From Myxococcales bacterium (GTDB taxonomy: Bacteria; Myxococcota_A; Polyangia; Polyangiales; Ga0077539), in NCBI GenBank assembly GCA_013298625.1, contig JAAFIF010000017.1, positions 1-64,000 of the forward strand: 64,000 nt of DNA, written 5' to 3'. The position numbers and the translations under genes were made by a program. Below, piece by piece: positions 52,853 through 61,060 of this stretch. Position 1 is the first letter of the stretch; each line of letters starts with the position of its first letter. The notes below the pieces were generated by a model. The model did no database searches. It saw only the letters and a list, made by a program, of their open reading frames with translations, and was not told the DNA's origin.

Positions 52853-53820
52853 GCGCTCTCGCGTCGGTCGACCTCGTCGATCCGATGGAGTTGGCGGCGC
52901 GGGTGTTCTGCCCGCAGCGCCCTGCGATGGCCGCGGCGCTCGAGTGCGTGTACGCGATGCCCGCAGCGCTGGCCGCCGAAGCGGCGGCGGGCGGCGTCTC
53001 GTGGGACGAGAGGCGCGGCTGGATCAGCTGGAAATCTCCAGACGGAACCGAACAGAAGTTTCGCTCCGACCTCGGCCACTTCGACGCCGAGCAAGCGTGG
53101 GAGGCGCTCGTCTCGCACGGGCTCGTCAACGAGGACTGGCTCAGCGACGAGACGCGCAGCTTTCTCACGACCTCGCTGCACCGCGCGAAGCTCGACGCGA
53201 GCATGTCGCCCAAGCGCCTTCGGCACCCGCACACGTTGAAATCGTGTGTCCTGGCGGCGGCGGACATGGCCGCGCTCGAGTCCGTCGAGAGCCTGACCCG
53301 CGAGGCGTGCGCGGCGCTCGAGCCTTGGGGACTGCCGCGCCTCGCGCGCTCGGTGCTCTGGCAGTTCGACGACCCGCCTGCGTACGGAGAGCAGACGTTT
53401 CTCGCGTCCGATCGCGACGCGCCGCGCAGGGCGCAGTACGTCGATGATCTCGTCGATCCTTGGCTCGAGGCCGTGGCCGTTCGCGCCGCTCCTGCCCTGT
53501 TGCGGGCCTCTGCGGCGCTGGGCGCGATCGACGAGAGCGCGAGAAAGACGTCGTTCGCGCAGCGCCCGAAGGCGTGGAGCGCTCGACACGCGAAGCTCGC
53601 GTTCGTGATCGCGACGGACGCGGCGCGCTGGCGCTCTGCCGCGTTCGGGGGGCGGGCGGTCGCGGCGCCCGTGCGGGACCCTGAGTTTCCTGCGTCGCTG
53701 ATCGACGCGGAGTTCTCTGCGCTCGCCAACCCATTCGCGCCGCTCGCGACGGTGTACGCGCTCGGCTATGGGCTGTCTTCGATCGAACAAGAGCTTCGGT
53801 TCGTCGCGGTCGAAGCGTAG
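52849..53820 (+). CDS. hypothetical cytosolic protein, third gene of the coupled trio
   Basis: A 323-aa protein started at an ATG overlapping the preceding lipoprotein stop. No signal or membrane segment. It is helical, with scattered Trp and Cys and phrases such as WDERRGWISWKSPDGTEQKF, LRHPHTLKSCVLAAADMAA and RHAKLAFVIATDAARW. No recognisable motif or enzyme signature. Because both upstream partners carry lipoprotein signals, a cytosolic third partner is odd and its role in the unit is unclear. A dyad CACACG-TTGAAAT-CGTGTG lies inside it at 53230-53248. Confidence 0.6.
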   Translation: MSALASVDLVDPMELAARVFCPQRPAMAAALECVYAMPAALAAEAAAGGVSWDERRGWISWKSPDGTEQKFRSDLGHFDAEQAWEALVSHGLVNEDWLSDETRSFLTTSLHRAKLDASMSPKRLRHPHTLKSCVLAAADMAALESVESLTREACAALEPWGLPRLARSVLWQFDDPPAYGEQTFLASDRDAPRRAQYVDDLVDPWLEAVAVRAAPALLRASAALGAIDESARKTSFAQRPKAWSARHAKLAFVIATDAARWRSAAFGGRAVAAPVRDPEFPASLIDAEFSALANPFAPLATVYALGYGLSSIEQELRFVAVEA

Positions 53821-53880
53821 TCGCGGCGATGCGTCACGAGTGCGCTTGTATCTGGCGCGCTCGCGGGGCAGGGTACGTGA

Positions 53881-55272
53881 ATGTCTCGATTGGCGTTGGC
53901 TGCGCTCTGCGTGGGCGCCCTCTCAACAGCGTGCGGACCGGACCGAGGGACGGGGCAAGACGTCGTTCAGCCGGGCGATGGCTCTGCGATGGACTCGACG
54001 CCGGTCGTCGACGTCGCGCCGCGGCCCGACGTGACCGCGAGCGACGCGGCGCCCGCGTGCCCGACGACGGGCGCCGAGATCTCTGGCGTCGTGCTCGCGC
54101 CCAACGGCGAAGATCCGATTCCAGGCGCGGTCGTGTACCTCACGCAGACCGCGCCGACGCCGCAGGCCGAGGGCGTGAGCTGCGATCGCTGCGACCTTCC
54201 GCCGGGCGTGCTCGCGTACTCGACCAGCGACACGCGCGGGCGCTGGGCGTTCGTGCGGGGCGTCAACGCGTCGGGGTCGTTCTTTCTGGTGGTGCAGAAG
54301 GGACGCTTTCGAAAGGTCGTTCCGTTCAACGTGACCGCGTGCGCGCCAGCGATGGTGCCCTCGGCGATGACGAAGCTGCCCGGCTCGCGCGCCGAAGGAG
54401 AGATCCCTCGCATCCTCGTCGCGTCCGGAACGACCCAAGCGCAGATCGACCGTGCGAACACCGAGGACTGGACGTACGACGACATCAGCCGCGTCCTGCG
54501 CCGGATCGGCATCACGGAGTTCGACCGCAGCGACCCGTGCCGACAAGCGACGAACATCACCAACGTCACGACGACCGCGGTGTGTCCTTTCGGCAGCATC
54601 CTCGCGGACCCCGCTCGCCTCGGCCGCTACAACGTGATCGTCGCGCCGTGCGGCGCGCTCGGGTTCAACCACTCGTGGCAGGTGCTCGACAACGCGCCCA
54701 ACCGCGTCATCGCCACCAACGTACGCGACTGGCTCCGCCAGGGCGGCCGCTTGTACACGTCGGACACCGCGTACGGCCTCCTCGCGCGCTCGGCTCCCTC
54801 CCTCGTCACCTTCGCCGGGGGGACAACGCTGAGCATGTCCCGCGACCCCGCCAACATCGGCGCCGGTGGCTCGCCCGCGACGCCCGCTGCGTACACCGGC
54901 CGCGTCAACGACGAGGGTCTCCGCTCGTGGCTCTCGGATCGCGGATCGCTCGCGATGGACGGCAGCATCGCCCTCACCGGCTTCATCTCTCCGTGGGTCG
55001 CCGTCGACTCGGTCCCTATGACCACGCGCGTCGCGGTCGACGCCGTCGTCGACTGGTTTCCACCGTCGATGGGCACACGAATGTCCGCGGGGCGTCGGCC
55101 GCTCACCGTCAGCGCCGACTACACCGAGGGCGGCGGCTGCGGCCGCGTGGTGTTCTCTTCGTACGAGGTCCACGATCGCACCGCCTCTGCGATGGCGCCG
55201 CTGTCGCCGCAAGAGCGCGTGCTCGAGTACATGCTCTTCGAGCTCGGCGGCTGCCTCGTCACGCCCGGCTGA
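53881..55272 (+). CDS. surface lipoprotein with CNA_B-like and GATase-like domains
   Basis: A 463-aa protein with lipoprotein signal MSRLALAALCVGALSTAC and a DVVQPGDGSAMDSTP-type linker. Residues 60-150 look like a Cna_B-like regulatory beta domain (EISGVVLAPNGEDPIPGAVV, with CDRC inside), and 175-430 an alpha/beta region similar to the GATase1-like/ThuA fold (YNVIVAPCGALGF, RDWLRQGGRLYTSDTAYGLL). No catalytic triad is evident. It has several Cys. The ligand is unknown. It follows the coupled trio by 60 bp on the same strand and precedes another gene by 9 bp, so the run may share a transcript. Confidence 0.75.
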   Translation: MSRLALAALCVGALSTACGPDRGTGQDVVQPGDGSAMDSTPVVDVAPRPDVTASDAAPACPTTGAEISGVVLAPNGEDPIPGAVVYLTQTAPTPQAEGVSCDRCDLPPGVLAYSTSDTRGRWAFVRGVNASGSFFLVVQKGRFRKVVPFNVTACAPAMVPSAMTKLPGSRAEGEIPRILVASGTTQAQIDRANTEDWTYDDISRVLRRIGITEFDRSDPCRQATNITNVTTTAVCPFGSILADPARLGRYNVIVAPCGALGFNHSWQVLDNAPNRVIATNVRDWLRQGGRLYTSDTAYGLLARSAPSLVTFAGGTTLSMSRDPANIGAGGSPATPAAYTGRVNDEGLRSWLSDRGSLAMDGSIALTGFISPWVAVDSVPMTTRVAVDAVVDWFPPSMGTRMSAGRRPLTVSADYTEGGGCGRVVFSSYEVHDRTASAMAPLSPQERVLEYMLFELGGCLVTPG

Positions 55273-55281
55273 CCATCGACC

Positions 55282-56157
55282 ATGAACGCGCTCGTCGCGC
55301 TCTCGACCGCCCTCGACGCGCTGCTCGTCACGGGGCCCGACGCGCTGACGCCCATCGAGCGAAGCGCGCTGTTTTCTCAGGTCGAGCGCGGCCCGTTGCC
55401 CCCGCGCGTCGCCGCGGCGCTCGATCGCCTCGTCACGCGCGGCGCCGTCGTCGACCTGCTCGACCTCGCGGCCTGGTCGCGCTCGACGCTCGCTGCGCGC
55501 GGCGCTGTCGCACACCGCGACGGAGCGATCGAGCCGCTCGCGTCCGCGCACATCGACGCGCCCCTCGAAGCGCAGCCCGTCGAACGGTGGATCGAGCGCT
55601 GCGAGGCGGGCGGCCCCGAGGCCGAGCGCGCCGCCGCGCTCCTGGCCACTGCGCCCGGCGACCGTGTTCGAGACGCGTTCGTTCGCGTCGTGCAAGAGCG
55701 AGGCTGGGCCGGCGCGCGCTGGATCGAACCCGTGCTGCGCTGCGCGGGCGAGGGCAGTGATTTTTCAGCGGACTTGATTGTGTGGGCCGACGGAGCTCCC
55801 GCCTCGCTCCGCGCCGCGGCGCTGCTCGCGTGCGCCCGTCGCGCGGTGATGGACGACGCGCTTCGAGCGCGGTGGCTCGTCGTAGCAGAGCAGCTCCACG
55901 CAGAGCTGGACCTCGCGGCGTGTCTGCGGGCGCTGGTCGATCGCGACGTCGGGCTCGCGGTCGACGCGCTGTTCACCTGGCTCGCCGTCGGAGCTTCCGT
56001 CGCGCGAAGCGAGCACGAAGCGGTGCTGCGCGCGATGTCCGCCCGCTACGACGCGCGCTGGCCACCGTGGGCGCGGGCCCGAGTCGCGAGCGGCGAGGCG
56101 AGCGCGTGGGAGGTCGAAGCGCTCGACCGATGGCTGCGACGAAACGGCGGTCGGTGA
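55282..56157 (+). CDS. hypothetical helical (HEAT-like) cytosolic protein
   Basis: A 291-aa Ala/Leu/Arg-rich protein, almost entirely helical, with segments like RVAAALDRLVTRGAVVDLLD, ERAAALLATAPGDRVRDAFV and SLRAAALLACARRAVMDDAL that suggest HEAT/ARM-type repeats. No signal peptide, membrane helix or motif. It follows the GATase-like lipoprotein by 9 bp. At 55773-55784 it contains a copy of the 12-mer CTTGATTGTGTG, here read as LIVW. Confidence 0.6.
   Translation: MNALVALSTALDALLVTGPDALTPIERSALFSQVERGPLPPRVAAALDRLVTRGAVVDLLDLAAWSRSTLAARGAVAHRDGAIEPLASAHIDAPLEAQPVERWIERCEAGGPEAERAAALLATAPGDRVRDAFVRVVQERGWAGARWIEPVLRCAGEGSDFSADLIVWADGAPASLRAAALLACARRAVMDDALRARWLVVAEQLHAELDLAACLRALVDRDVGLAVDALFTWLAVGASVARSEHEAVLRAMSARYDARWPPWARARVASGEASAWEVEALDRWLRRNGGR
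55773..55784 (+). repeat. copy of 12-mer CTTGATTGTGTG
   Basis: Sits in the helical hypothetical gene. The reading (LIVW) differs from that of the copies in the propeller lipoprotein and addA (HTI), so the conservation is at DNA level. Confidence 0.6.
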
Positions 56158-56191
56158 GCTTCGAGGGTTTCTTGTTTTCGCGGGTTCTGCG

Positions 56192-56842
56192 ATGCTTTTC
56201 GAGATGTCCAACCGCGAGTCTCGCAAGACGCAAATGGGGTATGCGGTCCCGCACGAGGCGTTCAAGCAAGCGGCCGAGGGGATCGCGTACGAAGCGCCTC
56301 CTTCGCCAACGGTGCCGAGCGCCCCGCCCGCTTCGCGCCCGAGCGCGCCGATGACGCCTGCCTCCGGCGCGCCTGCGCCAGGCGACGCAGCGGCCAACGC
56401 ACCGGGCTCGACGGTGGCCAATCGCGCGCCGCCCATCGAGGTCGAGTACATCCGAGAGACGGACGCGTCGGTCTCGCCGACGGCCGCCGTCGTGCTCGAG
56501 ATCTGGACGCGAAATCGCATCTATCACGTGGACGCCAACCTCGCGTGCGTGTCGGTGATCAACCGCTCGACCGGAGCGCCCGAAGAGCACCACACGCTCA
56601 AGGGGACGAGGCTCACCGGCGGGCAGCGGCGCAGTCGCTCGACGATGGCGATCGAAATCGTGGTGCCGTTTCCTGTTCCGGGCACCGAGGCGGTGTTCAA
56701 GCACGCAGGAAAGCGCGGTGCTCAATACGGCCAGACCTCGACGGTCGAGCGCGTGATCCTTCGTGTGCGAAAGATCGTCGTGGGCTCGACCGGCGCCGAG
56801 CCCGCGTGGGACGAGATCACCGGTCGGTTTCAGATTCGCTGA
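56192..56842 (+). CDS. hypothetical protein with disordered Pro/Ala linker
   Basis: A 216-aa protein; Met5 (56204, MSNRESRKTQMGYAVPHEAF) is the more likely start. Residues 1-35 are a short helical head, 36-80 an Ala/Pro/Ser linker, and 85-216 a beta-rich domain (PPIEVEYIRETDASVSPTAA, TRNRIYHVDANLACVSVINR, STVERVILRVRKIVVGS). No signal peptide is seen. The folded part is not recognised. It ends 6 bp before the end of the convergent SDR gene. Confidence 0.6.
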   Translation: MLFEMSNRESRKTQMGYAVPHEAFKQAAEGIAYEAPPSPTVPSAPPASRPSAPMTPASGAPAPGDAAANAPGSTVANRAPPIEVEYIRETDASVSPTAAVVLEIWTRNRIYHVDANLACVSVINRSTGAPEEHHTLKGTRLTGGQRRSRSTMAIEIVVPFPVPGTEAVFKHAGKRGAQYGQTSTVERVILRVRKIVVGSTGAEPAWDEITGRFQIR

Positions 56843-56848
56843 GCGCGC

Positions 56849-57652
56849 TCAGGACTCGCGGCGCGCCCACTGCATCACGCGATCGACCAGCGCGGGGGCG
56901 ACGCGGGCGGTGCGCCACAGCGCGCGGCTGCGGGTGCCGACGAGGGTGATCCACTCGCGTTCGGCGAAGGCGTCGAGCGCCGACGAGACCACGCGTTCGG
57001 GCGACTCGACGCGCGAGAGCTTGAAGCTCGGCAGCGTCTCGGGGAGCTTCTTCAACAGCGGCGTGTCCGCGAGCGGCGGGCACAGCAGCCGAACGTCGAC
57101 CGGCTCGTCGCCGAGCTCGTCGCGCAGCGCGTACGCGAGCCCCGTGACTGCGTATTTGCTCGCTGAAAATCCAGCCAACTGCGGCATCGCGCGGAGCCCG
57201 GCGAGGCTCGAGACGAACATCAAGGTCGCGCGTCCCGCCTCGCTCGCGCACTCGCGCAAGAGCGGCACCGCGGCGAGCGCGACGTGCACGGACCCGAGGG
57301 CGTTGGTCTCGAGCATGTCGCGGTAGTCGTCAGCGGAGACGGACGCAAATGAGCCGCCGCGCGCGACGCCCGCACAGTGGATCACGTGCGCGATTCGGCC
57401 GACGGTGGCGCGGGTACGAGCGGCCGCTTCGCGCACGGCGTCGACGTCGCGCACGTCCACGACCTCGCGGTGGGCGCGCGGAGAAGCAGCGACGGCGCAG
57501 GTGGCGTCCATGCCGTTGATGTCGCGGTCCCAGAGCGCGACGCGCTCGCCGCGCGCGACTAGCTGCCGCACGAACTCGCGGCCGAGGCCGCTGGCCGCGC
57601 CGGTGACGAGCCAGGTTCCCGCGGCGAGCGGGCGCTTCGATCGAAGGGCCAT
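56849..57652 (-). CDS. SDR-family oxidoreductase with Phe for the catalytic Tyr
   Basis: A 267-aa classical-type short-chain dehydrogenase. Cofactor loop TGAASGLG (18-25), VDVRDVD, HCAG (usual NNAG), Asn117, and Ser148/149 in FVSSLAG. The active-site motif that should be YxxxK reads FSASK, with Phe162 and Lys166. The fold and cofactor site are thus intact, but the acid/base Tyr is missing. It may be non-catalytic, or work with another residue such as the adjacent Tyr167. A single-gene unit with no partner; substrate unknown. Confidence 0.88.
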   Translation of the reverse strand: MALRSKRPLAAGTWLVTGAASGLGREFVRQLVARGERVALWDRDINGMDATCAVAASPRAHREVVDVRDVDAVREAAARTRATVGRIAHVIHCAGVARGGSFASVSADDYRDMLETNALGSVHVALAAVPLLRECASEAGRATLMFVSSLAGLRAMPQLAGFSASKYAVTGLAYALRDELGDEPVDVRLLCPPLADTPLLKKLPETLPSFKLSRVESPERVVSSALDAFAEREWITLVGTRSRALWRTARVAPALVDRVMQWARRES

Positions 57653-57738
57653 CGCGAGACAGATAGCGCAACGGCGGGCGAAATCGCGACTTTTGCGCGT
57701 CGCCGCCAGGGCATCGCGATCCGTGGTAGATCGCAGGG

Positions 57739-58626
57739 ATGACCATCGAATGGCTTGCGAAGCGACCGTGGGCGCTCGCCTTCGCGGTGACCGCCGCGAC
57801 CTTGTCGGCGACGACCGACGCGAGCGCCTACAGCCGCGGAACCACGAACCGATCCGCCTCTGGATGCCTGGGCATCATCCCGAGCTGCCACAACGACACC
57901 ATGTCGCAGCGCAACGGGGCGATGGTGGCGATCGACGGACCCGCGACGCTCGCAGCTGGTGAGCGGGCGACGTACACGCTTCGGATCTCGCGCACGGACA
58001 TGGGCACGTTGGCGGGGGCAGGGCTCGACGTGCGCGCGTCTGGGGGCGGTCTGCGACCAAACGGGACGAACACGCGCATCGAGTCCTGTGAGCTCACGCA
58101 CAACGCGGTGATCCTCCCGGCCATGGCGGGCGCGGGCGAGGTGCGCATCCCGTTTGATTTCATCGCGCCTGCGAGCTCGACGACGGTCACGCTGCAGGCC
58201 GCGGGCAACGCGGTCGACGGCAACGGCTCGATCGCGGGAATGCCCGGCCAGACCGGCGATCAGTGGGGCACCGCGTCGCTGATGGTCACGATCACCGGGA
58301 CGAGCGACGCTGGCGGAACGTGCTTGCCCGACCCCGTCGCCGACGCGGGCCCCGACGCGAGCGCTGACGGCAGCGCGGACGCCGGTGGTTCGACGGGCGA
58401 CGCGAGCGTCGATGCCACGAGCCAACCCGACGTCGTCGAGACCGACAGCGCGTCCGACGCGAGCTCCTTGCAAGACGCCGCAGCGGACGGCGGAACGCAG
58501 CCTCCCGCCATGACCTGCCGCTGCACCGTCGCAGGCCACGGGGCCGCTCGCGGGACGCCAGCGTTGTGGCTCGTGCTGGGCGCGCTCGGGCTCGCCTGGC
58601 GCGCGCGCAACCGCCGCGCCGCGTGA
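57739..58626 (+). CDS. MYXO-CTERM-anchored secreted protein
   Basis: A 295-aa protein with a Sec signal (PWALAFAVTAATLSATTDAS, cut at ASA-Y). Residues 35-190 are a beta domain of the choice-of-anchor/Reeler-like kind (MVAIDGPATLAAGERATYTL, VRIPFDFIAPASSTTVTLQA) preceded by CLGIIPSC. A DA-rich linker (DAGPDASADGSADAGGSTGD) follows, and the C-terminus is MYXO-CTERM: CRC, a hydrophobic span (TPALWLVLGALGLAWRA) and a basic RNRR end, the sorting tag expected in Myxococcota. The protein should therefore be surface-anchored. Its stop overlaps the GTG of the GT-C-like gene. Confidence 0.85.
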   Translation: MTIEWLAKRPWALAFAVTAATLSATTDASAYSRGTTNRSASGCLGIIPSCHNDTMSQRNGAMVAIDGPATLAAGERATYTLRISRTDMGTLAGAGLDVRASGGGLRPNGTNTRIESCELTHNAVILPAMAGAGEVRIPFDFIAPASSTTVTLQAAGNAVDGNGSIAGMPGQTGDQWGTASLMVTITGTSDAGGTCLPDPVADAGPDASADGSADAGGSTGDASVDATSQPDVVETDSASDASSLQDAAADGGTQPPAMTCRCTVAGHGAARGTPALWLVLGALGLAWRARNRRAA

Positions 58627-60017
58627 GCGCCGACGAGCGGCCGTTCGCAGCCGCGCTCGCTGCGTTTGCGACGGTCGCGCTCTTCGCGCTCTTCGCGTCG
58701 GTCGGCTTCGTCGAGGACTGGGACGGCGGCGGGTTCGCGCTCGCGTGCCGCTCGATCGACCTCGCGCGATTTCGTCCTCATCCGCCCGGCTATCCAGGGT
58801 ACACGGTCATCGCCGCGGCGCTCGGCGCGCTCGGGCTCGAACCTTCAGCGTGCGCCGCGTGGCTGGCGCGGGCTAGCGCTGTCTCGCTCGCGTTGTTCTC
58901 CGCGGCGCTGACCGTGTTTGCTCGCGGTTCGTGGCCACGTCGCGCCGCGACCGCCGCGCTCGCCGCCCTGTGCGTCCCCGGCGTCTTGCGCGTCGGGACG
59001 ATGGTGAGCCCGATGGCCCTCGCGCTCGCCGCGTGCGCGCTCGCCGCGGCCGCGTCGTACGCACACCGACGTCCCGCGCTGCTCGCGTCGCTCGCGCTCG
59101 GCGTCGCGCTCTCGGCGAGGCCCTCGGACGCGGTGGCGATCGCGGGCGTGACCGTGGCGCTCGCCTCCTCGCGGCTCCCGCTCGCGCGCGTAGGGCTCTC
59201 TGCGTCGCTGTTCGCGCTCTTCGCGCACGGCGTCTTGATTGTGTGCGCCAAAATTCAAGACTTCTCGTCGCTCGCGGCGCGGCAGCTCGTGACGCACGCC
59301 GAGCTGACCGAGGCATCGCGAGCGCATCCGTGGCTCGATCGAGCGCAGGCGCTGCGAGGATTCTCCTTCGAGCGCGACGGCGCTCTCGCGTCGGTGATGG
59401 TCGCGTCGCTGCTGCTGCTGTCGCTGCGGGCGCTCGCGACGCTGCCGAGCTCGCGGCGAGCTCGCGCGGTGGTGGGCGCCTCGCTCTGCGTCGGCTGGGT
59501 GCTCTTCGCGCAGCCTCCGCGGGTCGAGCGACACTGGGTGTACGTGGGCGCGCTCTGCGCCGTGGCCCTCGTGCGCGGGCTCAGCAGCGATCCTTCGCGG
59601 CTCGTTCGCCTCGCGTCGCTCTTCGTCGCGCTGGCCGGGCTCGGCGCGGGGGTCGTCGCGTCGCTCGAGCGAGACGCTCACGCGCCGGCCGCGGTGCAGA
59701 TGGGGCGCTTCGTGCGGTCCCGCGGCGGCGCGCTGTTCGCCGCGCGCGCAGGCCGCGCCGCGGAGGTCGAGGGCGTCGCGGTGTACGAAGCGCGACACAT
59801 GGGTGAAGTGCGCGCGATCGCCGAGCGGCTCTCGCGATGGCCTGGCGCGCTGTGGGTGACCGACGAGGTTCGGTCAGAGGTGCGGTCACCGGCAGACTCG
59901 CGTGATCGCGCGGCATGGCGTGTCTTCTGCGGCCCCCGCTCGGCGCGAGGCGAGCCGGTGTGCGTGCGCGTGCGCACGGTGCATCTACTTGGAGACACAA
60001 GAGATTCTGGTCGTTGA
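58623..60017 (+). CDS. GT-C-like multi-spanning membrane protein
   Basis: A 464-aa protein started at a GTG overlapping the MYXO-CTERM stop (GTGA). It has about ten hydrophobic helices. After the first comes a WDGGGFALACRSIDLARFRP loop and the motif HPPGYPGYTV, a combination seen in lipid-linked-sugar glycosyltransferases of the GT-C type, where an acidic loop residue is catalytic. The C-terminal 130 residues are soluble and extracytoplasmic (GRAAEVEGVAVYEARHMGEV). Glycosyl transfer to a surface protein, maybe the neighbouring MYXO-CTERM protein, is only an inference. A 12-mer copy CTTGATTGTGTG sits at 59234. Confidence 0.78.
   Translation: MSADERPFAAALAAFATVALFALFASVGFVEDWDGGGFALACRSIDLARFRPHPPGYPGYTVIAAALGALGLEPSACAAWLARASAVSLALFSAALTVFARGSWPRRAATAALAALCVPGVLRVGTMVSPMALALAACALAAAASYAHRRPALLASLALGVALSARPSDAVAIAGVTVALASSRLPLARVGLSASLFALFAHGVLIVCAKIQDFSSLAARQLVTHAELTEASRAHPWLDRAQALRGFSFERDGALASVMVASLLLLSLRALATLPSSRRARAVVGASLCVGWVLFAQPPRVERHWVYVGALCAVALVRGLSSDPSRLVRLASLFVALAGLGAGVVASLERDAHAPAAVQMGRFVRSRGGALFAARAGRAAEVEGVAVYEARHMGEVRAIAERLSRWPGALWVTDEVRSEVRSPADSRDRAAWRVFCGPRSARGEPVCVRVRTVHLLGDTRDSGR
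59234..59245 (+). repeat. copy of 12-mer CTTGATTGTGTG
   Basis: Sits in the GT-C-like gene, read as LIVC. It lies in an AT-rich patch that continues with AAAATTCAAGA. Confidence 0.6.
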
Positions 60018-60024
60018 AGCGTCG

Positions 60025-61056
60025 ATGCGCTTATCATCGCGGCGAGCTTTCCGATCTGACCTTCAGAGAGCGAGACGCGCCGTGCCGACACCTCCATCGA
60101 CTCCGCTTCGCAGTGTGCTCGCTGGGCGCTATCAGCTCGACGCGCTGCACGCGAGCGGGGCGTCGAGCGAGCTGTACCGCGGCTACGACCTGCGCGAGCG
60201 GCGGCCCATCGCGGTCAAGATCCCGCGAGCCTCGCGCGTCGATACGCCCGAGCGCCGCCGGTCGTTTCTCGACGAAGCTCGGATGCTTCAGCAGCTCGAG
60301 CATCGCTCGATCGTCCGGGTGCTCGACGTCGTCGACGACGAGCACGCGCCGTTCATCGTGACCGAGTGGCTGAAGGGCGTGACGCTCGCCGACGCGCTGT
60401 CGACGGCGCAGAAGTTCTCGGCGCTCGACGCCGCGACGTTGATCGCGCCGGCGGTCGAGGCGCTCGCCTTCGCGCACGCGAGCGGCTTCGTCCACCGTGA
60501 TTTCAAGCCGGCCAACGTGTTTCTTTGTGTGCGGACGGACGGCTCGGTCGAGGCGCGTCTGCTCGACTTCGGAATCGCCCGAGCCATCACCAACACCGCT
60601 CGCGCCGCGCACGACCGAGAGTTCGTCGCGACCGGCTCGCCGACGTACATGGCGCCCGAGCGCGTGCGCTTCGAGAGCCACGGCGACGCGCGCGCGGACG
60701 TGTGGTCCGTGGGCGTCACGATGTTCGAGCTCGTCGCGGGGCACGCGCCGTTCGAAGAGCGCTCGCTCGCGAAGCTGTTCGCGCGGATCGGCCAGGACGA
60801 CGCGCCGGCGATCGAGTCGATCGAGCCGGGCGTCGACCGAGGCTACGCCATGATGGTCCGCCGCTGCCTGCGCCGCGCGCCGGAGGCTCGCTACCAGTCC
60901 GCTGGAGAGCTCGCCGAAGACATCCAGCGCATGCTTGCGTCGCACCCTCCGCGGGCGTTCTTGATGCCCGTGCAGCGCTCGGGTGTGCAAGACAAGCTCG
61001 AGGGAGACTGCCTCGGCGCGACGCACTCGATCGCCGACGAGGACTTCGAGTTCTGA
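60025..61056 (+). CDS. soluble Ser/Thr protein kinase
   Basis: A 343-aa protein from the ATG at 60025 (MRLSSRRAF); a GTG at 60082 would give a shorter start. The kinase domain fills residues 40-310: a changed glycine loop (ALHASGASSELYRG), AVKIPRA (Lys), HRDFKPANVFL catalytic loop, LLDFGIARA (DFG), YMAPERV. All catalytic residues are present. There is no membrane helix or extracellular sensor, so it is a cytosolic Hanks-type kinase. The last 35 residues are an acidic tail ending DEDFEF. It follows the GT-C-like gene by 8 bp and ends 4 bp from the end of the convergent L,D-transpeptidase gene. Confidence 0.92.
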   Translation: MRLSSRRAFRSDLQRARRAVPTPPSTPLRSVLAGRYQLDALHASGASSELYRGYDLRERRPIAVKIPRASRVDTPERRRSFLDEARMLQQLEHRSIVRVLDVVDDEHAPFIVTEWLKGVTLADALSTAQKFSALDAATLIAPAVEALAFAHASGFVHRDFKPANVFLCVRTDGSVEARLLDFGIARAITNTARAAHDREFVATGSPTYMAPERVRFESHGDARADVWSVGVTMFELVAGHAPFEERSLAKLFARIGQDDAPAIESIEPGVDRGYAMMVRRCLRRAPEARYQSAGELAEDIQRMLASHPPRAFLMPVQRSGVQDKLEGDCLGATHSIADEDFEF

Positions 61057-61060
61057 CCTG

